64,000 nucleotides of DNA from Rhizobiales bacterium GAS188 (GTDB lineage: Bacteria; Pseudomonadota; Alphaproteobacteria; Rhizobiales; Beijerinckiaceae), in assembly GCA_900104855.1 (NCBI GenBank), contig FNSS01000001.1, positions 7,325,001 to 7,389,000 on the forward strand, in the 5' to 3' direction. Of this stretch, positions 24,159-33,600 are shown one piece after another (within the stretch, counting starts at the first letter, position 1; each line of letters begins with the position of its first letter). A program made the position numbers and the translations under genes. The notes beneath the pieces are model-generated. The model worked only from the letters and a program-made list of their open reading frames with translations, ran no database searches and was not told the origin of the DNA.

Positions 24159-25282
24159 GAGACTGTGGCTCCGGCGAAGTCGGGAATTCGCGCCATGGAA
24201 GCCGCCAGGAAGCGCGGCGACAATTCGGGATGGACGCTGGCATCGTTCTCGGTGGTGATCGCGGCGAGAAGCGCGCCGACCCGCACGGCGCCCGCGAGCG
24301 TCTCCCCGGCCAGCAGGCGGTAGAGGGTGCCGGAGATCATGGCATCACCGGCGCCCGTGACGTCGACAGGATGCGCCGGGACCGCAGCGAGGGTCTCCAC
24401 CGCACCGTGACCGGCAGCGACGACTGCACCACGTGCGCCGAGCGTCAATACGACCTCGCGCGCGCCCCGGGCGCGCAGCGCCTTGGCAGCCTCGGCCGGC
24501 GTCAGCGTGGCATCCTCCAGATAGGCATCGGCCTCGTCCTTATTCAGGAAGAGCAGGTCGATGCCGGTCAGGTCTTGCGGCAAGCGACGCACCTTGGGTG
24601 TCGAGACGGCGTCCAGGGCCAGCTTGAAACGGGCGCCCTGCCGGCGACGGACGAGATGGGCCAGCACGTCGCCCGGCATGTTGCAATCGGCCAACACCCA
24701 GGACGCCGACGCCAGATGCGGCCAGGCGCGCTCGATATGGGCGGTGGTGAGGAGCCCGAAGATGTCCATGTCGGCAAGGCCAAGAACGAGCCCTCTATCC
24801 GGGCCGAGCACCGCGACATATTCAGCAGTCGGCTTCTCGCGCGTCGTCACCACCCGCGATGCGTCGACGCCGAGATCATGCAGATGGCGCAGCACGGCAT
24901 TGCCGGCTTCGTCATCGCCGAGAATTGAGATGAGGCTGACATCGACCCCCAGTCGGGCGAGGTTTTCCGCGACATTGCGCGCCACGCCACCATAGGACCG
25001 ATGCCCCTCCACCGGATTCGAGGTCTCCGGGATCAGGGGCCGAGCCGTATAATATTTGCGGTCGACGGTGGCGCCGCCGAGGCAGACGATGCGCTCATTC
25101 TTGGGCAGCACATAGCCGCGGCCTAGAACATACCCCTTCTGGACCAGCTGAACGATATGCGCCGCGATGGTGGAGCGCGCCAATCCCAGCGAGGCCGCGA
25201 TCTCCTGCTGACCGGCGAAGGGGTTGGCCGTGATGGCGTCGAGCACGGCCTGCTCCTGTTGCCCGAGATCCTCAACGGACAC
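24155..25282 (-). CDS. psuK: Pseudouridine kinase with N-terminal helix-turn-helix
   Basis: This 375-residue protein fuses a winged-helix domain (residues ~5-55, GQQEIAASLGLARSTIAAHI) to a PfkB/ribokinase-type kinase. The kinase shows IVCLGGATVDRKYY, YGGVARNVAENLARLG, and the anion-hole/catalytic DVTGAGDAMISGTLYRLLAG. It should phosphorylate pseudouridine for PsuG and may also autoregulate transcription. The GTG at 25282 is preferred because AAGGAG lies 8 bp upstream; an earlier TTG at 25318 lacks this. Repeated CAACAA words at 25301-25338 are candidate operators. Confidence 0.9.
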   Translation of the reverse strand: MSVEDLGQQEQAVLDAITANPFAGQQEIAASLGLARSTIAAHIVQLVQKGYVLGRGYVLPKNERIVCLGGATVDRKYYTARPLIPETSNPVEGHRSYGGVARNVAENLARLGVDVSLISILGDDEAGNAVLRHLHDLGVDASRVVTTREKPTAEYVAVLGPDRGLVLGLADMDIFGLLTTAHIERAWPHLASASWVLADCNMPGDVLAHLVRRRQGARFKLALDAVSTPKVRRLPQDLTGIDLLFLNKDEADAYLEDATLTPAEAAKALRARGAREVVLTLGARGAVVAAGHGAVETLAAVPAHPVDVTGAGDAMISGTLYRLLAGETLAGAVRVGALLAAITTENDASVHPELSPRFLAASMARIPDFAGATVS

Positions 25283-25300
25283 GTGATTGCTCCTTCGATG

Positions 25301-25338
25301 CAACAATTGATCTAACAACAGACTATCTTGCCAACAAC
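25301..25338. promoter_or_regulatory. Candidate operator: three CAACAA-type direct repeats
   Basis: CAACAA at 25301, AACAACA at 25314 and CAACAAC at 25332 occur in the psuK leader, immediately upstream of its ribosome binding site. They lie between the divergent psuK and oxygenase genes. They are plausible binding sites for the HTH of PsuK, by analogy with self-regulated kinase/HTH fusions, but the motif is short. Confidence 0.3.
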
Positions 25339-25467
25339 GGTTTACCAGAGTAGGCTAGGTTTCGTTCACTCCTGACGCCAAGTCAAGAGGGGTTTCTGAG
25401 ACGCCGAGTTCCGCTCTGCTGATGGCAACGGTCCGAGAAAGTCCCGATGAGGCGGGCTCGATCTGCC

Positions 25468-25519
25468 GAGACTTGGAGGCGAGACTTGGAGGCGAGACTT
25501 GGAGGCGAGACTTGGAGGT
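25468..25519. repeat. Tandem 13-mer, four copies
   Basis: GAGACTTGGAGGC occurs four times in a row, the last copy ending in T. The array sits 58 bp before the start of the oxygenase gene. It contains GGAGG words resembling ribosome-binding sites and shares GACTTGG with the 16-mer array at 22224-22287. Confidence 0.95.
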
Positions 25520-25577
25520 CGGTCGCCTGGCTCAGCGGCGTGGATTTAGGCTGCGGGGGCGAAAGGAGAGATGCGAA

Positions 25578-26552
25578 GTGGGTTCGCTACAAGGATCGAC
25601 GACCGCGGGCTCTGACAAGGACGGCATCCCGGTGATCGATATCGGGCCTTATCTCCGGCACGAGCCGGAAGGGCAAGCCGTGATCGCCGCCGTCGAGACG
25701 GCTTGCCGCGATACCGGCTTCTTCCTGGTCACAGGCCATCTCGTTTCGCCCGAAATCACCCAGAGGCTCTATCAGCTCGCCCGCGCCTTCTTCGATTGCC
25801 CGGAGGACTACAAGCGTGCGCATGGCCGTGGCGCCGGCGTCATAGGCGGCATGGCCTTCTCGCCTCTCGCGGACGAGGCCCTGAGCGCCACGCTCGGCAT
25901 CAAGACCCCGGGCGACTACAAGGAGAGCCTGAACTTCGGTCCCCGCCTTCCAGGTCACGCCTGGCCTGACCGGCCTCCCGGGTTGCGGCAGGCCTTTGCC
26001 GATTATCTGGCCGAGATGGAGAAGCTCGCCCTTGCGCTGAGGCAGATCTTCTGCCGGGCAATCGGCCTCCCGGACGATTATTTCGAGCCGTCCTTCGTTG
26101 ATCATCTGTCGGCGCTGCGCGTCATCAACTACCCAGAGCAGAACGCCGATCCGCTGCCGGGGCAGTTGCGTGCAGGCGTGCACACCGATTACGGCTTCAT
26201 GACCATCCTGCGCTCGGAGGCCTCGACCGGCGGCCTGCAGGTGCGATCGCGTGACGGCAAATGGATCGATGCGCCCTCGATCGAGGGCGCCTATGTGGTC
26301 AATATCGGCGACGCCTTCATGCGCTGGACGAATGACAGCTGGCTGTCGACCCCGCATCGGGTCGCCAATCCGCCTCGCGACCGCAATGTCAGCTCGCGCC
26401 GCCAGTCGATCCCGTTCTTCCTCAATCCCAGCAAGGACACGCTGATCGCCTGCTTGCCGCAGTTCCAGAGCAAGACCAATCCGGCCAAATATGAGCCGAT
26501 CACCTATGGCGAGTACATCGCCTTGAAGACGCGTCAGGCTTTCGGGCGCTGA
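25578..26552 (+). CDS. 2-oxoglutarate/Fe(II)-dependent oxygenase, isopenicillin-N-synthase-like
   Basis: This 324-residue protein has the N-terminal DIOX_N region (GIPVIDIGPYLR, CRDTGFFLVTGHLVSPEI) and the double-stranded beta-helix core. The iron ligands are His and Asp in GVHTDYGFMTIL and His in STPHRVANPP. The 2-oxoglutarate-binding Arg/Ser is in RRQSIPFFLNP. It is a cytosolic oxygenase of unknown substrate. The GTG at 25578 is chosen because AGGAG lies about 9 bp upstream; upstream codons run through the 13-mer array. It precedes the ABC importer genes on the same strand, so it may act on the imported compound. Confidence 0.88.
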   Translation: MGSLQGSTTAGSDKDGIPVIDIGPYLRHEPEGQAVIAAVETACRDTGFFLVTGHLVSPEITQRLYQLARAFFDCPEDYKRAHGRGAGVIGGMAFSPLADEALSATLGIKTPGDYKESLNFGPRLPGHAWPDRPPGLRQAFADYLAEMEKLALALRQIFCRAIGLPDDYFEPSFVDHLSALRVINYPEQNADPLPGQLRAGVHTDYGFMTILRSEASTGGLQVRSRDGKWIDAPSIEGAYVVNIGDAFMRWTNDSWLSTPHRVANPPRDRNVSSRRQSIPFFLNPSKDTLIACLPQFQSKTNPAKYEPITYGEYIALKTRQAFGR

Positions 26553-26692
26553 AGGAGCGGGCCTGCGCAGCCGAGCCGGCGCCGAGTTTTGGCACGGCTG
26601 ATGCGAGGATAGGATGCGGCGGACGATCCGCAGCATGTGACGGCCGAACCCTCGCGAACGGGTATTCGCGCCACAAACAGAGGTGAACCGTG

Positions 26693-27730
26693 ATGTTCAA
26701 GGTGAACAGACGCCAGGCAATGATGGGAATGGCCGCGCTCGCCGGCAGCGGGCTCGGATATCGTCCAGCTTCCGCCCAAGTGAAGACGTTGATCGTCCCG
26801 ACGCTCGGCGGCGTCTGGGAGCAATTCTGGCGCAAGACGATCGCGCCGGCCTTCACGGCAGTCACAGGGTCAGCCGTCACTCTCGATGTCGGCAATGGCC
26901 GCGTCTTCGGCGCCAATCTGCGCGCCGCAGGCGCCGCCTCGCCTCCCTATTCGATCGTGATGACCAATGAGGTTTTTGCCTCGGGCCTGCGCAAGGAAGG
27001 CTTCTTCGAGAAGCTCGACCTCGCCAAGCTGCCCAACTACGCGGATCTCTATCCTCTGGCGAAGACAACCGATGGCTGGGGAGCGATTGCCGCCGTCTCG
27101 CCGATCGGCATCGGCTACCGCACCGACCTCGTCAAGACGCCTCCCAAAGCCTGGAAGGATCTCTGGAACAACCCCGAGTTCAAGGGCAAGATCGGCCTCT
27201 ATAATTACGCCAACAGCGCCGGAAAGATGGAGCTTCTCCTCGCCTCGAAGATCTTCGGCAAAGACCAATATGATGTCGATGCCGGCTTTGCGGCGATCGG
27301 CAAGCTCGGCCGCGTCATTCAGGTCGACTTCAATCTCTCGACCGCGCTGTCTGCCGGAGAGATCGTGGTGGCGCCGTTCGATTTCGGCGAGATCTCGCGC
27401 CTGCGACTGCAGGGCTTGCCGGTCGACTGCATCATCCCGGAAGAGGGGATGTTCATGTTCGACCAGACCATCAATATCCTGGCCCACGGCCCGGAGAAGG
27501 AACTCGCCTATCAATATGCTAACTTCCTGCTCTCGCCCGAAATCCAGGCGAAGATGATGGCCGAGTTCTTCATTTCGCCGACCAACCAGAAGGTCGCGGT
27601 GCCGGACGACATGAAGCGCAATGTGCCGATCTCCGGAGCCGACATGGCGAAGATCCTGACCTGGGACTGGGACTTCGTGAACAAGAACCAAGGCGATTTC
27701 GCCGAGCGCTGGGCCAAGACGGTCATCTGA
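26693..27730 (+). CDS. ABC transporter substrate-binding protein (spermidine/putrescine type)
   Basis: This 345-residue periplasmic binding protein has an N-terminal Tat-like signal (NRRQAMMGMAALAGSGLG, then SAQ). The mature part starts near VKTLIVPTLGGVWEQFW. The fold and motifs (GIGYRTDLVKTPPKAWKDLW; FMFDQTINILAHGPEKELAY) match the PotD/PotF-like group, whose members bind polyamines, opines, thiamine or other cationic ligands. AGAGGTGA lies just before the ATG at 26693. It heads a complete importer operon with two permeases and an ATPase. Confidence 0.9.
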   Translation: MFKVNRRQAMMGMAALAGSGLGYRPASAQVKTLIVPTLGGVWEQFWRKTIAPAFTAVTGSAVTLDVGNGRVFGANLRAAGAASPPYSIVMTNEVFASGLRKEGFFEKLDLAKLPNYADLYPLAKTTDGWGAIAAVSPIGIGYRTDLVKTPPKAWKDLWNNPEFKGKIGLYNYANSAGKMELLLASKIFGKDQYDVDAGFAAIGKLGRVIQVDFNLSTALSAGEIVVAPFDFGEISRLRLQGLPVDCIIPEEGMFMFDQTINILAHGPEKELAYQYANFLLSPEIQAKMMAEFFISPTNQKVAVPDDMKRNVPISGADMAKILTWDWDFVNKNQGDFAERWAKTVI

Positions 27731-27753
27731 GCGATGCCATGTAAGGCGCATCC

Positions 27754-27788
27754 GCGGCGCCGCGATCCTGTCGACGGATCGGCGCCGC
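27754..27788. other. Strong hairpin between the binding-protein and ATPase genes
   Basis: The left arm 27754-27768 and right arm 27776-27788 pair over 13 bp with a 2-nt bulge around a TGTCGAC loop. No T-run follows. Hairpins here in ABC operons commonly protect the binding-protein mRNA and lower downstream expression; that role is inferred. Confidence 0.6.
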
Positions 27789-27837
27789 ACGGAGTTGTCG
27801 TGTTCGGATCGACTTTGCCGGGCAGGCGTGTGATCGC

Positions 27838-28902
27838 ATGACCGAGCTCAGCATCCGCTCCCTGACCAAGATGTTCGGCGGCATGCGTGCCGTCGACGCC
27901 ATCTCGCTTACGATCGGCGACGGCGAGTTCGTGTCCCTGCTCGGCCCGTCCGGCTGCGGCAAGACCACGACCCTGAAGATGATCGCCGGCTTCGAGCATG
28001 CCGACGGGGGCTCGATAGCCTTCGACGGTCGCGACGTCGGCAGTCTGCCCGCCGAGAAGCGCGATATCGGCATGGTGTTCCAGAACTATGCGCTCTTCCC
28101 GCATATGACGGTGGCGCAAAATCTCGCCTTCGGGCTCGAGATGCGCAAGCTCCCCAAGCAGGAGATCCGCACACGCACCAGCAAGGTGCTCGACATGGTC
28201 CAGCTCGGCAATTTGCCCGAGCGCTACCCGCGCCAGCTCTCGGGCGGCCAGCAGCAACGGGTGGCGCTCGCCCGCGCGCTCGTGATCGAGCCGCGCATCC
28301 TGCTTCTCGACGAACCGCTGGCCAATCTCGACGCTAAGCTCAGGGACGAGATGCGCGTCTTCATTCGCGAACTGCAGCGCCGAGTCGGCATCACCACGAT
28401 CTATGTGACCCATGATCAGGCGGAAGCCATGACCATCTCGGACAAGGTGGTTGTGATGTTCGGCGGACGCATCGCACAAATGGGGGCGCCGAGCGATATC
28501 TACGACCGGCCGATCAGCCGTGAAGTCGCGGGCTTCGTCGGCCGCGTCAACCTGATCGAGGGCAGGATATCCGCCATTGAGGCAGGGAGATGCCGGCTTC
28601 GCACCGGCTTCGGCGAGATCGAGATCGCTTGCCCCAAGGTCGCGGTCATGGATGCGGCGCTGACCGTGATGCTTCGGCCGGAAGCGATCACGCTCGCGCC
28701 GCTCTCGGCAGCGAGTCCAGGTTGGGCCGGTAAGGTGCTCGCGGCTTATTATTCGGGCAACACCATCGATTACCGCATCGAGCTCAAGGACCGCACGGTG
28801 CTGCAAGTGCAGACCTTCCCGACGCAGCGCTTCGCGAAAGGCGATGAGGTCGCGGTCCAGGCCTCGAACGGCAGCTTCTGGCCACTCGGAGATGCGGCGT
28901 GA
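27838..28902 (+). CDS. ABC transporter ATP-binding protein (PotA-like)
   Basis: This 354-residue ATPase has Walker A GPSGCGKTTT near residue 38, the Q-loop VFQNYALFPHMTV, the signature LSGGQQQRVALARAL, Walker B ILLLDEPLANLDAKLR and the switch His in VTHDQAEAM. A C-terminal TOBE-type regulatory domain follows (VMLRPEAITL). It powers the importer encoded by its neighbours. Its stop overlaps the first permease start by 4 bp. Confidence 0.95.
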   Translation: MTELSIRSLTKMFGGMRAVDAISLTIGDGEFVSLLGPSGCGKTTTLKMIAGFEHADGGSIAFDGRDVGSLPAEKRDIGMVFQNYALFPHMTVAQNLAFGLEMRKLPKQEIRTRTSKVLDMVQLGNLPERYPRQLSGGQQQRVALARALVIEPRILLLDEPLANLDAKLRDEMRVFIRELQRRVGITTIYVTHDQAEAMTISDKVVVMFGGRIAQMGAPSDIYDRPISREVAGFVGRVNLIEGRISAIEAGRCRLRTGFGEIEIACPKVAVMDAALTVMLRPEAITLAPLSAASPGWAGKVLAAYYSGNTIDYRIELKDRTVLQVQTFPTQRFAKGDEVAVQASNGSFWPLGDAA

Positions 28903-29759
28903 TCGCGCGACCGAGACGCTCGCTCGCCCCGCTCATGCTGATCGCGCCGGCCCTCTTCGTGCTGGTGGTTTTTCTCGTTGTCCCCTATCTCAACATCATC
29001 CTGATGAGCTTTCGGCCGCCCGGCGACGGCACGCCTTACGGGCCCGGATGGACGACCGCGAATTACCGCAAGTTCTTCTCGGATTCCTTCTATCTCTTCC
29101 AGATCGCCAATACGCTGTGGATCGGGGTCGTCACCACCCTCGTCTGCCTCATCGCCGGCTTTCCGGTCGCCTGGCAGCTGGCCCGCGGCAGCAGCCGCCT
29201 GCGCGGCCTCTATTACGGCATCGTGCTCGCCCCTCTGCTGATCGGCATCGTCATCCGCAGCTATGGCTGGACGATCCTCCTGGGCAATAACGGCGTGATC
29301 AACCGGGCGCTGATCGGCTCGGGGCTCACCGATGGGCCGCTACCTCTCATGTATAACGGGCTCGGCATCATCATCGCGCTCACCCATGTGCTGCTGCCCT
29401 TCATGATCCTGCCGATCACGAGCGCGATCCAGGGCATCGATCCTTCGCTCGAATCGGCCGCGCGCTCGCTCGGCGCCTCGCCTGCGAGGGCCTTCCGGCG
29501 TGTCGTCCTGCCGCTGGCGCTGCCCGGCATCCAGGCCGGCTGCACGCTCGTGTTCGTCCTGGCGATCAGCGCCTACGTGACGCCCGCCCTCATCGGCGGC
29601 TTGCGGGTGAAAACCATGGCCGTGACGGTGGTCGATGCCCTGATCGACACGTTCCAATGGCCCTTCGGCTCGGCGCTGGCCCTGATGCTGTCCATCATCG
29701 GCGCGCTCTGCGTGATCGCCTTCGCGAGGCTGACGCGCATGAAATGGAAGACCGCGTGA
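28899..29759 (+). CDS. ABC transporter permease (PotB-like)
   Basis: This 286-residue inner-membrane permease has about six helices. It begins with LMLIAPALFVLVVFLVVPYL and carries the cytoplasmic EAA loop ESAARSLGASPARAFRRVVL, which docks on the ATPase. A GTG start at 28899 overlaps the ATPase stop by 4 bp. It pairs with the following permease, which overlaps its stop. Confidence 0.93.
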   Translation: MIARPRRSLAPLMLIAPALFVLVVFLVVPYLNIILMSFRPPGDGTPYGPGWTTANYRKFFSDSFYLFQIANTLWIGVVTTLVCLIAGFPVAWQLARGSSRLRGLYYGIVLAPLLIGIVIRSYGWTILLGNNGVINRALIGSGLTDGPLPLMYNGLGIIIALTHVLLPFMILPITSAIQGIDPSLESAARSLGASPARAFRRVVLPLALPGIQAGCTLVFVLAISAYVTPALIGGLRVKTMAVTVVDALIDTFQWPFGSALALMLSIIGALCVIAFARLTRMKWKTA

Positions 29760-30541
29760 TGCTGTCGCGCCTGTTCGCGTCTTATTGCCTCGTCATCTAT
29801 GTGTTTCTCCTGGCGCCGATCTGCGTGATCGTGGCGGCTTCGTTCAATTCGGGCGGATTCCTGACCTTCCCGCCGCAGGGCCTGTCGCTGCGCTGGTATG
29901 TGACTTTTTTCGAGAACGAGGTGTTCATGCGGGCGATCCGCACCTCGCTCTGGGTCGCGCTGGTCGCCACCGCCATATCGGGAGCGATCGGAACTGCGGC
30001 CGCGCTCTACGCCGTGCAGTTCGCGGGGCGTCTCAAGGAGACGGTGCGCATCGCCATGCTGGCGCCGCTCCTCCTGCCCGAAGTGCTCACGGCGATCGCG
30101 CTATTGTTCTTCGTCTATGCGATCGGGATCGGCACCAGGACCATGACCGGCATGATTGCCGGCCATGTGCTGATCACCCTGCCCTTCGTATTCATCAATG
30201 TCTCGGCGGCGCTCGAAAGCTTCGATCCTGCCTGGGACCTCGCGGCGCGCAGCCTCGGCGCCGGGCGTCTCACGCGCTTTCGCCGCATCATGCTGCCGCT
30301 CATCAAGCCCGGCGTGATCGGCGGCTGCCTATTCGCCTTCATCATCTCCTTCGATACATTCACGATCTCGTTCATGCTCAAGGGCATCGGCACATCGACG
30401 CTGCCGATCCAGCTGTTCGACTATCTGCGTACCAATTTCACGCCGGAGGCCGCGGCGGTGTCCTCGGTCAGCATCGCGCTGACTGTCGCTGTGGTTCTGG
30501 TGACCGAAAAGCTGTTGGGATTGAAGATCCACCGCTTTTGA
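29759..30541 (+). CDS. ABC transporter permease (PotC-like)
   Basis: This 260-residue permease has the EAA loop DLAARSLGAGRLTRFRRIML and helices such as IAMLAPLLLPEVLTAIALLF. The ATG at 29759 overlaps the previous stop as TGATG, giving direct coupling. It completes the four-gene importer. Confidence 0.93.
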   Translation: MLSRLFASYCLVIYVFLLAPICVIVAASFNSGGFLTFPPQGLSLRWYVTFFENEVFMRAIRTSLWVALVATAISGAIGTAAALYAVQFAGRLKETVRIAMLAPLLLPEVLTAIALLFFVYAIGIGTRTMTGMIAGHVLITLPFVFINVSAALESFDPAWDLAARSLGAGRLTRFRRIMLPLIKPGVIGGCLFAFIISFDTFTISFMLKGIGTSTLPIQLFDYLRTNFTPEAAAVSSVSIALTVAVVLVTEKLLGLKIHRF

Positions 30542-30650
30542 CGGCGGGTGATCAGCCCATCAGGGTCGCGGCGGTTCCTTTGGAGCGCTCGTGAGCCCGA
30601 TGATCGTCCCAGATAATCTGCGACCTCGCCCGCTGGCGTCGGAGGCTTCG

Positions 30651-33600
30651 ATGGGAACATTGGTAGATGCCGGACATGTCGACGCCTCGGTGCCTCGCGA
30701 ACTCGGCGCCATCCGTCTCGATGACCGCTATAGGCTCGACCGGGGCCGCGTGCTCCTCTCCGGCACGCAGGCCCTGGTGCGGCTGGCATTGATGCAACGT
30801 CGGCGCGACGTCGATGCCGGGCTCAACACGGCCGGCTTCGTCTCGGGCTATCGCGGCTCGCCTCTCGCCGGTCTCGACCGGGAGTTCATGCGCGCGAAGG
30901 CCCATCTCGACGCGCATCACGTCGTGTTCCGGCCGGGCCTCAACGAGGATCTCGCCGCGACCGCGGTCTGGGGTTCGCAGCAGCTCGAACTGTTCCCCGG
31001 CGCCCGCTATGACGGCGTGTTTTCCATGTGGTACGGAAAAGGGCCGGGTGTTGACCGCAGCATGGACGTGATCCGCCATGCCCATGCGGCAGGCACGTCG
31101 AGCCGGGGCGGCACCCTCATGCTGGTCGGAGACGATCACGGCGCCGTCTCCTCGACACTGCCGCATCAGAGCGAGCACAACCTGATCTCGACCATGGTGC
31201 CGCTGCTCAGTCCCGGCGGGGTCGGCGAGTTCCTCGATTACGGCCTCCTCGGCTTCGCGATGAGCCGCTATTCGGGCAGCTGGGTCGGCTTCAAATGCCA
31301 GACCGACATCGTCGAATGCACGGCCAATATCGATGTCGACCATAGTCGCCTCGTGATCGTGCAGCCCGAGCTCCACTTGCCCGGCGACGGTCTCGGGCCG
31401 CGCTGGCCGGACGGCTCGCACGCCATGGAGCGGCGGCTCGTCGAGCACAAGCTGCGCGCCGTCACGGCTTTCGCGCGCGCCAATCGCATCGACCGCCTCA
31501 TGATGGACAGTTCCAGGGCGCGCATCGGCATCGCAGCTTCCGGCAAGGCTTGGCTCGACCTTCTCGGCGCTCTCGAACTGCTCGGGATCGATGCCGGTCG
31601 CGCCGAGAGGCTCGGTCTTCGCATCTACAAGATCGGTCTCGTCTGGCCGCTCGAGCCCGTCGGCATCGCCGAATTCGCGTCAGGCCTGAAAACGATTCTG
31701 GTCGTCGAAGAAAAGCGCCCTGTGATCGAGGACGCGATCAAATCGCTCCTGTTCAATCTCAGGGATGGAGAGCGGCCCCGCATCTACGGCAAGGAAGATG
31801 AAAGCGGGCGGGCTCTGCTGCCGAGCTTCGGCGAGATCAATCCGCGCATGGTGGCGCGCGCCCTCCTCGTCCTGCTCGAACCGCACGACTCTGAGCTCTC
31901 CCAGCGCCTCGCGGCGATCGATGCGCTCGAGGCGGCTCAGCCGCGCGAATTCGCGCCGCTCGGCCGCGAACCCTATTTCTGCTCGGGCTGCCCGCACAGC
32001 GTCTCAACGCGCCTGCCGCAAGGGAGCCGCGCCTCGACCGGCATCGGGTGCCATATGATGGTGGTGGGCCTCGAAGAGCGGGCAACCTCGACCTTCACAC
32101 AGATGGGCGGCGAGGGTGCCGCCTGGACCGGCATGGCGCCCTTTACCGACGAAAAGCACATCTTCGTCAATATGGGCGACGGCACCTATTTCCACTCCGG
32201 CGCCCTGGCGATCCGTGCAGCCATCGCGTCGGGCGTCAATGTCACCTATAAGATTCTCTTCAATGACGCGGTCGCCATGACGGGCGGCCAGCCCCATGAC
32301 GGCAATCTGACGGTCCCCGGCATCGTCGAGCAGGTGCTCGCCGAGGGGGCGACGCGCGTCGCCGTGGTCGCCGAGCAGCCCGAGCGTTGGGCCGGCAGGC
32401 TGCCGCGCGGTGTCAGCCTCGACCATCGCGACGAGCTCGACAAGGTGCAGCGCAAATTGCGTGAGGTCGAAGGCGTCTCGGTTCTGGTGTTCGACCAGGT
32501 CTGCGCCGCTGAGAAGCGCCGGCGCCGCAAGCGCGGCACATTGCCGGTCCCCGAGCGCCTTGCCTTCATCAACGACCTCGTCTGCGAAGGCTGCGGCGAC
32601 TGCTCTGCCGTCTCCAACTGCATTTCGATCGAGCCGATCGACACCGAATTCGGGCGCAAGCGCGTCATCAACCAGTCGAGCTGCAACACCGATCTCTCCT
32701 GCATCAAGGGCTTCTGCCCGAGCTTCGTCACGGTCGAGGGCGGCAAGCCGCGCCGGGGACGGCAGGCAGCGGCCGGCGAGGCGCACTTTGCGGTCTTGCC
32801 GCTCCCGGCGCTGCCGCCGCTAGGCCGCGGCTACAACATGCTGCTCGCAGGGATCGGCGGCACCGGTGTCATCACCATCAGCGCCATCCTGGCGGAGGCC
32901 GCCCATATCGACGGACGCGGCGTGCTGGTCCTGGACCAGACGGGCCTCGCGCAGAAGAACGGAGCAGTGCTTTCCCATATCCGCATCGCCGAGGCACCGG
33001 ACCGGCTTTCGACTGTGCGAATCGGCATTGGCGAAGCCGATCTCCTCCTCGGTTTCGACATGGTGGTCGCGGCCAGCGCCGGCGCGCTGACCACGAGCAC
33101 GCCCGGGCGCACCCACGCGGTGATCGACCGTCACCTCGCCCCCACGGCGGCTTTCGTGAAGAACAACGCCACCGATTTCCGTCAGGAAGCCATGTTGCGG
33201 GCGATCCGTCACGCCGCCGCCGAAGGCGCTGACTTCGTGGATGCGACGAGCTGGACGACGATGCTGATGGGCGACGCAATCCTCTCCAACATGATGCTGC
33301 TTGGGTATGCCTGGCAGAAGGCACGGGTGCCGATCGGCCTCGAGGCCTTGATGCGCGCGATCGAGATCAACGGCACGGCGGTCGACGCCAATAAGAGGGC
33401 CTTCGCCTGGGGCAGGCTCGCGGCCCATGATCGGAAAGCCATGGAGGCCTCGCTCGGCGGCACGGCAGAGGCCGCCGCGCTACCCGGCCTCGACGAGATC
33501 GTCGCCCGCCGCGCGGCCTTCCTGGTGGCTTATCAGGACGCAGCCTATGCGGCGCGCTATCGCGATCTCGTCGCTGCGTGCCGGGCTGCCGAAGCGGCGC

